From the IMG/VR virus record IMGVR_UViG_3300044574_000117, positions 1-26,628 of that record: a stretch of DNA of 26,628 nt. One strand, written 5' to 3'. How positions within the stretch are numbered: position 1 is the first letter of the stretch; each line of letters opens with the position of its first letter. Position numbers and translations under genes: made by a program. The DNA comes from a virus. Under the pieces are notes generated by a model. That model was not told where the DNA came from. It searched no databases and saw nothing but the letters and a program-made list of their open reading frames with translations. Below, in pieces: positions 20,320-26,628 of the stretch.

Positions 20320-20988
20320 ATGAGTATTCGAGAAATCAAGCCAAGGAAAAATCGGTTCGGAACCATCATTTCCTATTTCGTGGACGGAGTGAACACTCCT
20401 GACGATGCAGCCAACCTTGGGTCTATTGGTGCATTTTCTGCATTTGTTGCCATTCATACTCTAGGAAATCCGCCTCAGCCAAACGTTGACGGCGTGACAT
20501 ACATTACCCATCGGGTTGGCCCAAGGCTCAAAAGCGCCATTGGTCACTACATATCCCAGATTCGTGGTGAACAGCTCATTGCGTTCGTCAATCCATCAAC
20601 CAGACTGATTGAGGACGCCACCAGAATCTATCAGTATGCCGACTCCTACCGAATGGAACGAGCATTCGGGTTCTTTGCCGGAAACCCCGAGAATCCCACT
20701 GTTGTTGGGTTTTCAGCCGCCATCATGCCGCACCTGTTTCATGCCGTTCCAGAACAGATGGATGTCGGCGGAGAATGGCTTAAGTGGATGCACAAGTGGG
20801 CACCAAGAGCCATGATGCCCCATAGATACTTCGATGCCAATGGACTCATTGCCGTTGCGGACGTTGAGGTCAAGCCAGCCGAGTCATATGAGATTGTGTC
20901 AGAACCTATCGTTGTGCCCGAAAAGGCACAGGAGTCGGTTCTGGTTGAGAAAAGGAAGGCTGGACGCCCAAAGAAAAAGGCGAAATAA
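20320..20988 (+). CDS. Hypothetical protein (222 aa) with AT-hook-like C-terminus, in sugar block
   Basis: The ATG at 20320 is preferred; the frame upstream overlaps the previous gene. The middle of the protein (LIAFVNPSTRLIEDATRIYQ, then RAFGFFAGNPENPTVVGFSA) is alpha/beta, with a Trp-rich stretch (GEWLKWMHKWAPRAMM) followed by HRYFDANGLIAV. The last residues form a short basic Lys-Arg-Lys-Ala-Gly-Arg-Pro-Lys-Lys-Lys tail like an AT-hook, which could bind DNA or an acidic surface. No family is recognised, but the protein lies among glycosyltransferase genes and its stop overlaps the next start by 1 nt. Confidence 0.55.
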   Translation: MSIREIKPRKNRFGTIISYFVDGVNTPDDAANLGSIGAFSAFVAIHTLGNPPQPNVDGVTYITHRVGPRLKSAIGHYISQIRGEQLIAFVNPSTRLIEDATRIYQYADSYRMERAFGFFAGNPENPTVVGFSAAIMPHLFHAVPEQMDVGGEWLKWMHKWAPRAMMPHRYFDANGLIAVADVEVKPAESYEIVSEPIVVPEKAQESVLVEKRKAGRPKKKAK

Positions 20989-21746
20989 TGCTACTACTTA
21001 ACATCCAGTTCTGGTCTGGAGACAGGAAGCAGGCCATGGAGCTTGCCCGCTTCATGGCCGACCTTGAGCCGGCCATGCGCCATGACGCATGCGTGCTGTT
21101 CTCTGCTAGGTTCGATTGCAAGCACGACGAGGACACGATGAAGTATGTGGCCCAGAAATTCAGGGTATTCAAGTTTACCGGAAAGCGAAAGCATACAGGA
21201 TGGCCCGCCGGCCCAAACCAGCTCATGGGAGAGTCGTATGAGTTTGTCATTGAGGCGCTTAGGTTCAAAAAGCTCCCGCCAGAAGTCGATGCGGTGATGT
21301 TCATTGAGGCCGACTGTGTTCCGCTGTCCAAGGACTGGATTACCAAGTTGTACGCAGAGTACAGGTCCTCCGGGAGGTTGGTGGGCGGTGCTTGGCTCAA
21401 GAAGGACGATGCCGGAATAGAGCATATAAATGGCAACTGCATCATCTCCACTAGGTTCTGGGAGCATTGTCCGCAAATATTCTGGCCACCCAATCAAGGC
21501 GGCTGGGACGCCCTTTTGGCGGGAAGCATCCTTCCGCACGCCTATCCGTCGCGCTTTATCTGGTCGGACTATCAGCTCGGTCAGGAGCATAACCCTTGGC
21601 GCGGATGCGATTACCTATGGGCCGCAAAGCGCTATGGAGCCAAGGATAACGTCTTTTATGGTCAGGACCTATACCCGGTATGGTTTCATGGAATCAAGGT
21701 CGCCAGTGGCCTTAAATGCGCAAGGGCGAGGCTTCTGAACAAATAA
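20988..21746 (+). CDS. GT-A-type glycosyltransferase-like protein (252 aa)
   Basis: The N-terminus LLLNIQFWSGDRKQAMELAR and later VMFIEADCVPLSKDW (residues 103-117, with Glu107-Ala-Asp109) have the strand-plus-acidic motif of GT-A enzymes. Further on, IEHINGNCIISTRFWEHC and GGWDALLAGS fit the acceptor half of such proteins, and VWFHGIKV near the end could supply a conserved His. It overlaps the previous stop by 1 nt. Donor and acceptor are unknown. Confidence 0.68.
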   Translation: MLLLNIQFWSGDRKQAMELARFMADLEPAMRHDACVLFSARFDCKHDEDTMKYVAQKFRVFKFTGKRKHTGWPAGPNQLMGESYEFVIEALRFKKLPPEVDAVMFIEADCVPLSKDWITKLYAEYRSSGRLVGGAWLKKDDAGIEHINGNCIISTRFWEHCPQIFWPPNQGGWDALLAGSILPHAYPSRFIWSDYQLGQEHNPWRGCDYLWAAKRYGAKDNVFYGQDLYPVWFHGIKVASGLKCARARLLNK

Positions 21747-21750
21747 CCCA

Positions 21751-22437
21751 ATGCCCAACATCAAGATTCTTCCTAACGGGGTAATGGTCGTTGCCGACGA
21801 CACCCATATCTCGAAGTGGGTCGAGCAGGCCAACGACATCGAGATAGCAAGGGCCTTCATATCCCAATTTTCGAGCCACATCCGGCCCGGTTCGACCGTC
21901 ATTGACATCGGGGCCTGTATTGGCGACCACACCGCAACCTACTCAAATCTCGTTGGCCCAACCGGAAGGGTTGTGGCACTTGAATGCGGCGGTGACTCGT
22001 TTGCCTGTTTGGCCCACAACATGGAGCGTCACCCAAATGTTGTGGCCCTCAAGCTGGCTGTTGGCTCGGCCACCGGCAGGGGTGATTTCATCAGAAGCCC
22101 TAACATTGGGGCGTCACACCTTCACGCAAGCAAGAGCGGTTCCGTTCAGATTGTGTCACTCGACGCCTTGGTCAAGTTGCTTGAACTCAAGCCAGGCTTC
22201 ATCAAGATTGATGCCGAGGGCTGGGAGCACATGATTCTGTGCGGAGCGTCAGCAACCCTAGCGGCATTTAAGCCGCATATGGTTCTGGAAATCAATCATG
22301 GTGCGCTACTTAGGTCTGGGTCCAGCCGTCAAGCGGTGTTCCAAAAACTGGACGAATTGGGCTATGCTTGGTCCATCATTGGGCGCGATGGCATCAACGA
22401 CCCGCAGTACGACATCCTTGCCTATCCCAAGACTTGA
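21751..22437 (+). CDS. FkbM family methyltransferase
   Basis: A 228-residue SAM-dependent O-methyltransferase. Motif I is STVIDIGACIGDHTATYS (48-65), the acidic residue of motif II is in VVALECGGDSF, and the family-typical strand FIKIDAEGWEH lies at 150-160. MVLEINH follows. FkbM enzymes methylate hydroxyl groups on sugars or polyketides, which suits a neighbour of glycosyltransferases. It starts 5 nt after the previous stop, and its TGA overlaps the TTG start of the next gene. Confidence 0.85.
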   Translation: MPNIKILPNGVMVVADDTHISKWVEQANDIEIARAFISQFSSHIRPGSTVIDIGACIGDHTATYSNLVGPTGRVVALECGGDSFACLAHNMERHPNVVALKLAVGSATGRGDFIRSPNIGASHLHASKSGSVQIVSLDALVKLLELKPGFIKIDAEGWEHMILCGASATLAAFKPHMVLEINHGALLRSGSSRQAVFQKLDELGYAWSIIGRDGINDPQYDILAYPKT

Positions 22438-23156
22438 AGACATCAATTTTCATCAGGACGTACCCCAAGGACTTTCCGTGGCTCATTCCATGCCTTCGCT
22501 CTATCGAGAAGTATTGCACCGGATTCCACGAGATAGTTGTCCACGTTGACCCGGAGCACGTCAATTCATTGGGCTCTGGGGTGCCAAGCAACGTGCGCAT
22601 CGTAACGTCCCCTGTCATGCACCACAATGGGTACATCAACCAGCAGATTGCGAAGGTTCTCGCGTGGCAATGGTGCACCGGGGACATAATCTGCTTTCAC
22701 GACTCGGATTGCCTGTTTAATCGGCCAAACACCCCGGACGACCTGATGCGGGAAGGAAGACCGATGATGATTATCACTCCATATGGTCTTGTGGGAGACG
22801 CAATTATGTGGAAGGCCCCAACAGAGGCATGCCTACAATCTCGCGTTGAGTACGAGTTCATGCGTAGATTTCCCCTAACATACCACAAGTCAACACTTTG
22901 CGACTTCGGAAAGTGGTTTGAGCAGACCGGTCGGGGCAAGATTGAGAACCATATTGCCCGTCAATCCATTTTCTCTGAGTTCAACGCCATTGGGGCATAC
23001 GCTTTCGCCTATGAGCGCGGGAAGTATACTTGGGTGAATTCTGTCACCGACCCGTTGCCCACACCCCACGTTCGCCAGTTTTGGAGCCACGGTGGAATAG
23101 CGTCCAATCTTCCAGAGATAAACGCTATTTTGAATAAAAGCGCAGAAAGTGCTTGA
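22434..23156 (+). CDS. Glycosyltransferase-like protein (DUF6492-type), TTG start
   Basis: The first in-frame ATG upstream lies inside the FkbM gene. The TTG at 22434 overlaps that gene's stop (TTGA), and the protein then begins with the family-like segment KTSIFIRTYPKDFPWLIPCL. The central ICFHDSDCLF (residues 86-95) contains Asp90-Ser-Asp92, the DxD metal motif. MMIITPYGLVGDAIMWKAP and the end VRQFWSHGG resemble DUF6492-type glycosyltransferases. It would complete a set of three transferases. Translational coupling to the methyltransferase is likely. Confidence 0.7.
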   Translation: MKTSIFIRTYPKDFPWLIPCLRSIEKYCTGFHEIVVHVDPEHVNSLGSGVPSNVRIVTSPVMHHNGYINQQIAKVLAWQWCTGDIICFHDSDCLFNRPNTPDDLMREGRPMMIITPYGLVGDAIMWKAPTEACLQSRVEYEFMRRFPLTYHKSTLCDFGKWFEQTGRGKIENHIARQSIFSEFNAIGAYAFAYERGKYTWVNSVTDPLPTPHVRQFWSHGGIASNLPEINAILNKSAESA

Positions 23157-23372
23157 CTTGCTCAAGACTTTCTGAGAGAAGCACTACGCCCTCAAAGAAA
23201 CCAGAAGTATAGAGGGCCTCGCTTCTGGGGACGAAGGCGTAAGGTCCGCTCGCCGACGGAATCAAGTGAATAGGTAGCCGCAAGGCCACCCGGTTCGTTT
23301 CATTCATTCGGTGACGGAGTTGTAGAAATACGATGAAGTCACCTTTCAAAAACTTCAACGTAAAATACTACA
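23157..23372 (+). other. Structured leader upstream of capsid gene
   Basis: A 216-nt stretch without a gene. A strong stem is formed by AGAAGC+GCCCTC (23177-23182, 23188-23193) with GAGGGC+GCTTCT (23212-23217, 23221-23226). GGAC/GTCC pairs at 23229-23247, and GCC/GGC closes a GCAA loop at 23277-23286. The 9-mer ACTACGCCC also occurs in the candidate RNA at 9524-9532. It ends in an A/C-rich stretch just before the capsid ATG. A TTGACT at its start (23153-23158) lacks a clear -10 box. It probably sets mRNA stability or translation of the capsid gene. Confidence 0.45.
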
Positions 23373-24605
23373 ATGCCTCTTCCTGCTGAATGCACACTCA
23401 CTCCCAGCGACTACTCTTCGGGTATCGCTTCTCAGGTCTCGATTCTTCGAGCCGAAGCCGTGCGATACATCGCACTTAACGACCCCTACGCCAACGTTGT
23501 CGAGGGCGGAACCACACCCAATCACATGGGTGAGACTATTCGCACCTTGGTTACGAATCGCCAGGTCACAAACCAGAGCCTTACCAACCCTACTTTCAAT
23601 CCCACGATTGATGCTTGCGGTACTGTTGGCGCCAAGTCCGAGTTTGGCCAGACTGTGTTTACCACACAGCTTGAGACCCTTCGTGGTCAGGGTCCCACTA
23701 TCTGCTTGAATCAGTCCCGCTACGCGGTGCTTGATTCCTATCGGATTGCTGAGCAGAACCTCAAGGACGCCATCAAGGCCCTCAATTCGGCGGACATCCG
23801 TTCCCAGCTCCTGATTAACTCGGGCGTGAAGGCGGTGCTCTACTCCAATGCGACGAACCTTGGTCAAATCCTCTCGGGTGGCTATAATCAGGTTGCCGTG
23901 AACTTCCTTGGCGGTCTCCCGACCTCCTCGGTCAGTCACAAGTTCCTGGTTGCCCTGAGCAACTACATGCGCGACAACCTGTCCCCGGAATACTTCGGTG
24001 ACGGTGCCGGTCAGTTTGTAGTGTTCATCAGCTCCTCGGACCAGACCGAAGTCCTCCGCAACGAGGCCGGTATCAAGCAGGAACTGCTCGCGTTTGTCAC
24101 GGGTAACGACAAGGGTGTGGGTGATGCGCTCAAGCGCTACGCCTTCATCGACTATCCATACCGTGGCATTAAGCTGGCCATTGACCAACAGCCCCTTCGC
24201 TTCGATGTGGTTGACGGCAACGGCTTTCCGGTGCTCATTGAGCCCCTCGTTCGCACGGTGACCGACTACGGTGTCGAGAATGCCACTAATGCGTCTTGGG
24301 TCAACGCGCTGTATGAGGTCGGTTTCCTTGTCTCCAAGGGCACCTTCCGTCGGCTCGTTCCGGAGCGGTTTGTTGGCGAAGGTTCCTTCAAGTTCGACCC
24401 GCAGTTTGTCATGGGCGAGCTTGGTTGGCACTATGTCGAGGACAACACCTGTAACGTTTGGGGTGACTTCGGGTTCCACAAGTATCAGTTCGTCCGGGCC
24501 TTCCAGCCGCGTCGTCCGCATGCTGTGATTCCCGTGCTCTACAAGCGTTGCGCGGTTGACCTTGGTCTCGGTGCCTGCACCGGCATCACCAGCCTGACGC
24601 TCTAA
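23373..24605 (+). CDS. Major capsid protein candidate (410 aa)
   Basis: A 410-residue protein with long runs of beta and mixed segments and no enzymatic motif. It follows a long structured leader, uses strongly biased, mainly C- or T-ended optimal codons (many GGT, CTC, TTC, GTC), and is followed immediately by a strong intrinsic terminator. All are marks of a highly expressed virion gene. N-terminal pieces such as ALNDPYANVVEGGTTP and later QLETLRGQGPTICLNQSRYA are in line with capsid-type proteins. Gene order and expression signs are the evidence; no HK97 signature is visible by eye. Confidence 0.7.
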   Translation: MPLPAECTLTPSDYSSGIASQVSILRAEAVRYIALNDPYANVVEGGTTPNHMGETIRTLVTNRQVTNQSLTNPTFNPTIDACGTVGAKSEFGQTVFTTQLETLRGQGPTICLNQSRYAVLDSYRIAEQNLKDAIKALNSADIRSQLLINSGVKAVLYSNATNLGQILSGGYNQVAVNFLGGLPTSSVSHKFLVALSNYMRDNLSPEYFGDGAGQFVVFISSSDQTEVLRNEAGIKQELLAFVTGNDKGVGDALKRYAFIDYPYRGIKLAIDQQPLRFDVVDGNGFPVLIEPLVRTVTDYGVENATNASWVNALYEVGFLVSKGTFRRLVPERFVGEGSFKFDPQFVMGELGWHYVEDNTCNVWGDFGFHKYQFVRAFQPRRPHAVIPVLYKRCAVDLGLGACTGITSLTL

Positions 24606-24620
24606 GCTGAGTTCTCTTCG

Positions 24621-24646
24621 AGCCCTCCCTTACCGGAGGGCTTTTT
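24621..24646 (+). terminator. Intrinsic terminator after capsid gene
   Basis: AGCCCTCC (24621-24628) pairs perfectly with GGAGGGCT (24635-24642) around a 6-nt loop and is followed by TTTTT. It lies 16 nt after the capsid stop, so it would end or attenuate the capsid transcript. Confidence 0.85.
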
Positions 24647-24663
24647 AGAGGACTTTGCTTCTC

Positions 24664-24701
24664 AATAATCGCCCTCGACATCAACGTCTTGGGTGATTAT
24701 T
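24664..24701 (+). repeat. Long hairpin before first fibre gene
   Basis: AATAATC (24664-24670) pairs with GATTATT (24695-24701), then a G-T wobble, CCC/GGG and, after a small internal loop, GAC/GTC around ATCAAC. This gives one long hairpin of about 14 pairs. Without a T-run it is not a terminator; a mRNA processing or protein-binding site is more likely. Confidence 0.55.
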
Positions 24702-24723
24702 CATTCCTAAGTCCATACCTATA

Positions 24724-25650
24724 ATGGCCCTTGACCTCTACACGAACAACGAAAGGGAGTTCATTTACGAGGCCTGCGATAGGCTTTGCGTACTAGCTGG
24801 TACAGAAAGGCCGGTCAGCTCCGACCCAATATGGATGGTCGAGAAGAAGGGCCTTCAGGCTGTTGTTGCTTTTAGTCCGTCTTCTGGAAGCGTGACCTCG
24901 GTTGGCCTTGCCGCACCGAGCATGTTCTCAGTGTCTGGTTCGCCCGTGACAGGAAGCGGTACGCTTACTCTGACTTTGGCGAGCCAAGCACCCCATGCCG
25001 TTTTGATTGGCCCAACATCTGGGCCTAATGCGCAGCCAACGTTTCGCAGCCTTGTTGCATCTGACCTGCCGTCGCTGCCATACCTATCATCCACCTTGGG
25101 TTCCGCCCACCTGTTTGTGGGGAATGCCGGCAATGTGGCAACGGATGTGGCGGCTTCTGGCGATGTGACGCTGGCAAACACCGGGGCGTTTACAGTTAGA
25201 GGCATCAACGGAACCCTGCTCTCCGGACTTAGTACCGGACTCTTAAAGAATACAACCGCAACAGGAATTCCGTCCATAGCGGTTCCAGCGGTGGATTACG
25301 TGGCTCCATCCGCCTATGCCTCTGCCAACGGCTTGACGATGAATACCGCCCGCCTGCTCGGGCGTACCACGGCCCTGAGCGGTGATGCCGAGGAGATTTC
25401 GGTTGGGTCCGGCCTTACCCTGAGCGCAGGGACGCTGATGGGAACGGGTGGCACGGTAACGGCGGTATCCATTGCAACCGCCAACGGGTTTGCTGGTTCA
25501 TCTTCCGGTGGTGCGACCCCAATTCTGACTATCACCACAACCATTACCGGCATGTTGAAGGGGGACGGAACCTCCATTTCTGCTGCCATTTCCGGAACCG
25601 ATTATCTCACCCCGGCCCAAGTCCTGTCCCGCGTTTTCTGCAACTGCTAA
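24724..25650 (+). CDS. Tail fibre-like structural protein (308 aa)
   Basis: The first 50 residues are a charged, unique domain (YTNNEREFIYEACDRLCVLA) that may attach to the virion. The rest is Gly/Ser/Thr/Ala-rich with the repeat style of phage fibres: GSVTSVGLAAPSMFSVSGSP, TFRSLVASDLPSL, and later GTVTAVSIATANGF. These repeats form stacked beta structures in fibre shafts. It ends with CNC. It probably forms a fibre or decoration. It starts after an A-poor TATA-containing leader with no Shine-Dalgarno. Confidence 0.7.
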   Translation: MALDLYTNNEREFIYEACDRLCVLAGTERPVSSDPIWMVEKKGLQAVVAFSPSSGSVTSVGLAAPSMFSVSGSPVTGSGTLTLTLASQAPHAVLIGPTSGPNAQPTFRSLVASDLPSLPYLSSTLGSAHLFVGNAGNVATDVAASGDVTLANTGAFTVRGINGTLLSGLSTGLLKNTTATGIPSIAVPAVDYVAPSAYASANGLTMNTARLLGRTTALSGDAEEISVGSGLTLSAGTLMGTGGTVTAVSIATANGFAGSSSGGATPILTITTTITGMLKGDGTSISAAISGTDYLTPAQVLSRVFCNC

Positions 25651-25662
25651 CCAACTCTCGCC

Positions 25663-26628
25663 ATGATTATTCTAGCCAACACCACCGACAGCCTTGAAGT
25701 AGTTCTGGGCGGAGCCATCACCACTAACCAATTGCGGGTCATGGGTTCTTGGCGCGACATCACGACCACAGCCTTCTCGCCAGACCGTACAGTCATCCTG
25801 ACAAACGACGCAACCCCGGTTAGCGCGGTTGGCTCCCCTGCGGTCTCAGCGCAGCGCGTGGTTGACCTGCTAAACGTCTATAACTCTGATACGGTGGCGC
25901 AGACGGTCACCATCCAGTTCAACGACAACGGAACCCGTTACACGCTATGGAGCGCCTCTTTGGCGACTGGCGAGTCGGTGCAGTATGTGGATGGAATTGG
26001 CTGGAGCAAACTAGGGGCTACTGGGGCAGTCACAACGTCTGGCGTTTCTTCAATTGCCGGGACAGCAAATCGCATTACGGCATCAGCAGCAGTTGGCCCG
26101 GTAACGCTGGATATTTCGGCTGCTTATATTGGGCAGGCCAGCATCACCACCGTCGGCGCACTCAACGCTGGCAGCATCACCTCGGGCTTTGGCAGCATCG
26201 ACGTGGGGGCGGACAGCATCACGGGTGGGGCGATTTCGGGCACGACGGGGACGTTCAGCGGGACCGTCACGACCACCGGAGCAAACAGCACGGTCAACAT
26301 CAACCCGACATCAGGCGGTTACGGCACGCTCGGCTTTCAGGACGGCAGCACGAACAAGTTCCAAATCTACAAGAGCGACACCAACGAGTTCAACATCTAC
26401 AACAACGCGGCGGCGGCTGCAATTATGACTGTCCCTGCGTCCAACGCGACCGCGACTTTCACGCCTCGCATTGTGGCATCGGGCGGCATGGACGGCATCA
26501 TCGGCGCAACCACCCCGGCGGCGGGCAGCTTCACGACGCTGGCGGCGAGCGGGGGCGTCTCGTCAGTGCGCACAGGTGGAGGCGAAACCTACGGGAATAC
26601 ATCCACCACTACAGCCGGAGTATACCAC
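25663..26628 (+). CDS. Partial tail fibre-like protein, 3' end outside window
   Basis: Open from ATG 25663 to the window edge (322 codons). The first 100 residues contain a compact beta domain (ITTNQLRVMGSWRDITTTAF, then DTVAQTVTIQFNDNGTRYTL). Gly/Ser/Thr-rich fibre repeats follow, such as GGAISGTTGTFSGTVTTTG and IIGATTPAAGSFTTLAASGG, patterns common in fibre and adhesin proteins. From about 26130 the DNA is richer in G+C and in AGC, ACG and GGC codons than the first part, which may mark a recently acquired receptor-binding module. It is the second of two fibre-like genes in a row. Confidence 0.72.
   Translation, partial: MIILANTTDSLEVVLGGAITTNQLRVMGSWRDITTTAFSPDRTVILTNDATPVSAVGSPAVSAQRVVDLLNVYNSDTVAQTVTIQFNDNGTRYTLWSASLATGESVQYVDGIGWSKLGATGAVTTSGVSSIAGTANRITASAAVGPVTLDISAAYIGQASITTVGALNAGSITSGFGSIDVGADSITGGAISGTTGTFSGTVTTTGANSTVNINPTSGGYGTLGFQDGSTNKFQIYKSDTNEFNIYNNAAAAAIMTVPASNATATFTPRIVASGGMDGIIGATTPAAGSFTTLAASGGVSSVRTGGGETYGNTSTTTAGVYH

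Noticed and set aside
23355-24521. Leftward frame of 388 codons opposite the capsid gene
   Set aside because: It is the mirror of a strongly biased, highly expressed gene. The capsid frame has the leader, terminator and codon bias of a real gene.

Overview
The window looks like part of the genome of an uncultured tailed double-stranded DNA phage (Caudoviricetes). It carries a large terminase, a portal-like protein, an acidic coiled-coil scaffold candidate, a capsid-like protein and fibre-like proteins, plus a primase-helicase, phage tRNAs and a very dense block of small genes. Fibre-like genes directly follow the capsid gene and the portal candidate is about 700 residues, which would suit a podovirus, but no tail gene is seen that proves this. 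The host cannot be named. Most starts lack a Shine-Dalgarno sequence and follow CAA- or A-rich leaders, as in phages of hosts that do not rely on Shine-Dalgarno pairing (for example Bacteroidota or Verrucomicrobiota); this is inference.

Layout. Positions 1-285 hold a partial leftward gene. Positions 286-1043 are non-coding, rich in inverted repeats and in CTAG. From 8424 down to 1044, 24 leftward genes form one tight array, with 15 of 23 junctions being 4-nt start/stop overlaps. They include nucleotide- or ADP-ribose-type proteins (YpsA-like, DUF7768-like, macro-like, a dNTP diphosphohydrolase-like protein), a methyltransferase, a C5-cytosine-methyltransferase-like protein, an HExxH protein, a capsule-transferase-like protein and several small membrane proteins. 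Positions 8425-8690 form a divergent control region with a palindrome between two opposed promoter candidates.

Rightward from 8690 come tRNA-Met/Ile(CAT), tRNA-Thr(TGT) and tRNA-Gly(TCC) with two small genes, then a promoter and a candidate structured RNA (about 9497-9770). These are followed by a DEDDy exonuclease, a small gene, the large terminase, a cysteine-rich protein, a primase-helicase, the portal candidate, a small gene and the scaffold candidate. Next is a five-gene sugar-related block (three GT-A-like glycosyltransferases, a FkbM-type methyltransferase and one unknown), then the capsid gene with a long leader and an intrinsic terminator, and two fibre-like genes, the last running off the window.

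How it may work together: the leftward block is probably host takeover and nucleotide metabolism, and the rightward block is replication, packaging and virion assembly. The sugar block between scaffold and capsid suggests glycan decoration of the virion. The strongest candidates for something undescribed are that block, the structured RNA downstream of the tRNAs, the CTAG-rich non-coding region at the left, and a 35-residue stand-alone copy of the C-terminus of the capsule-transferase-like protein.
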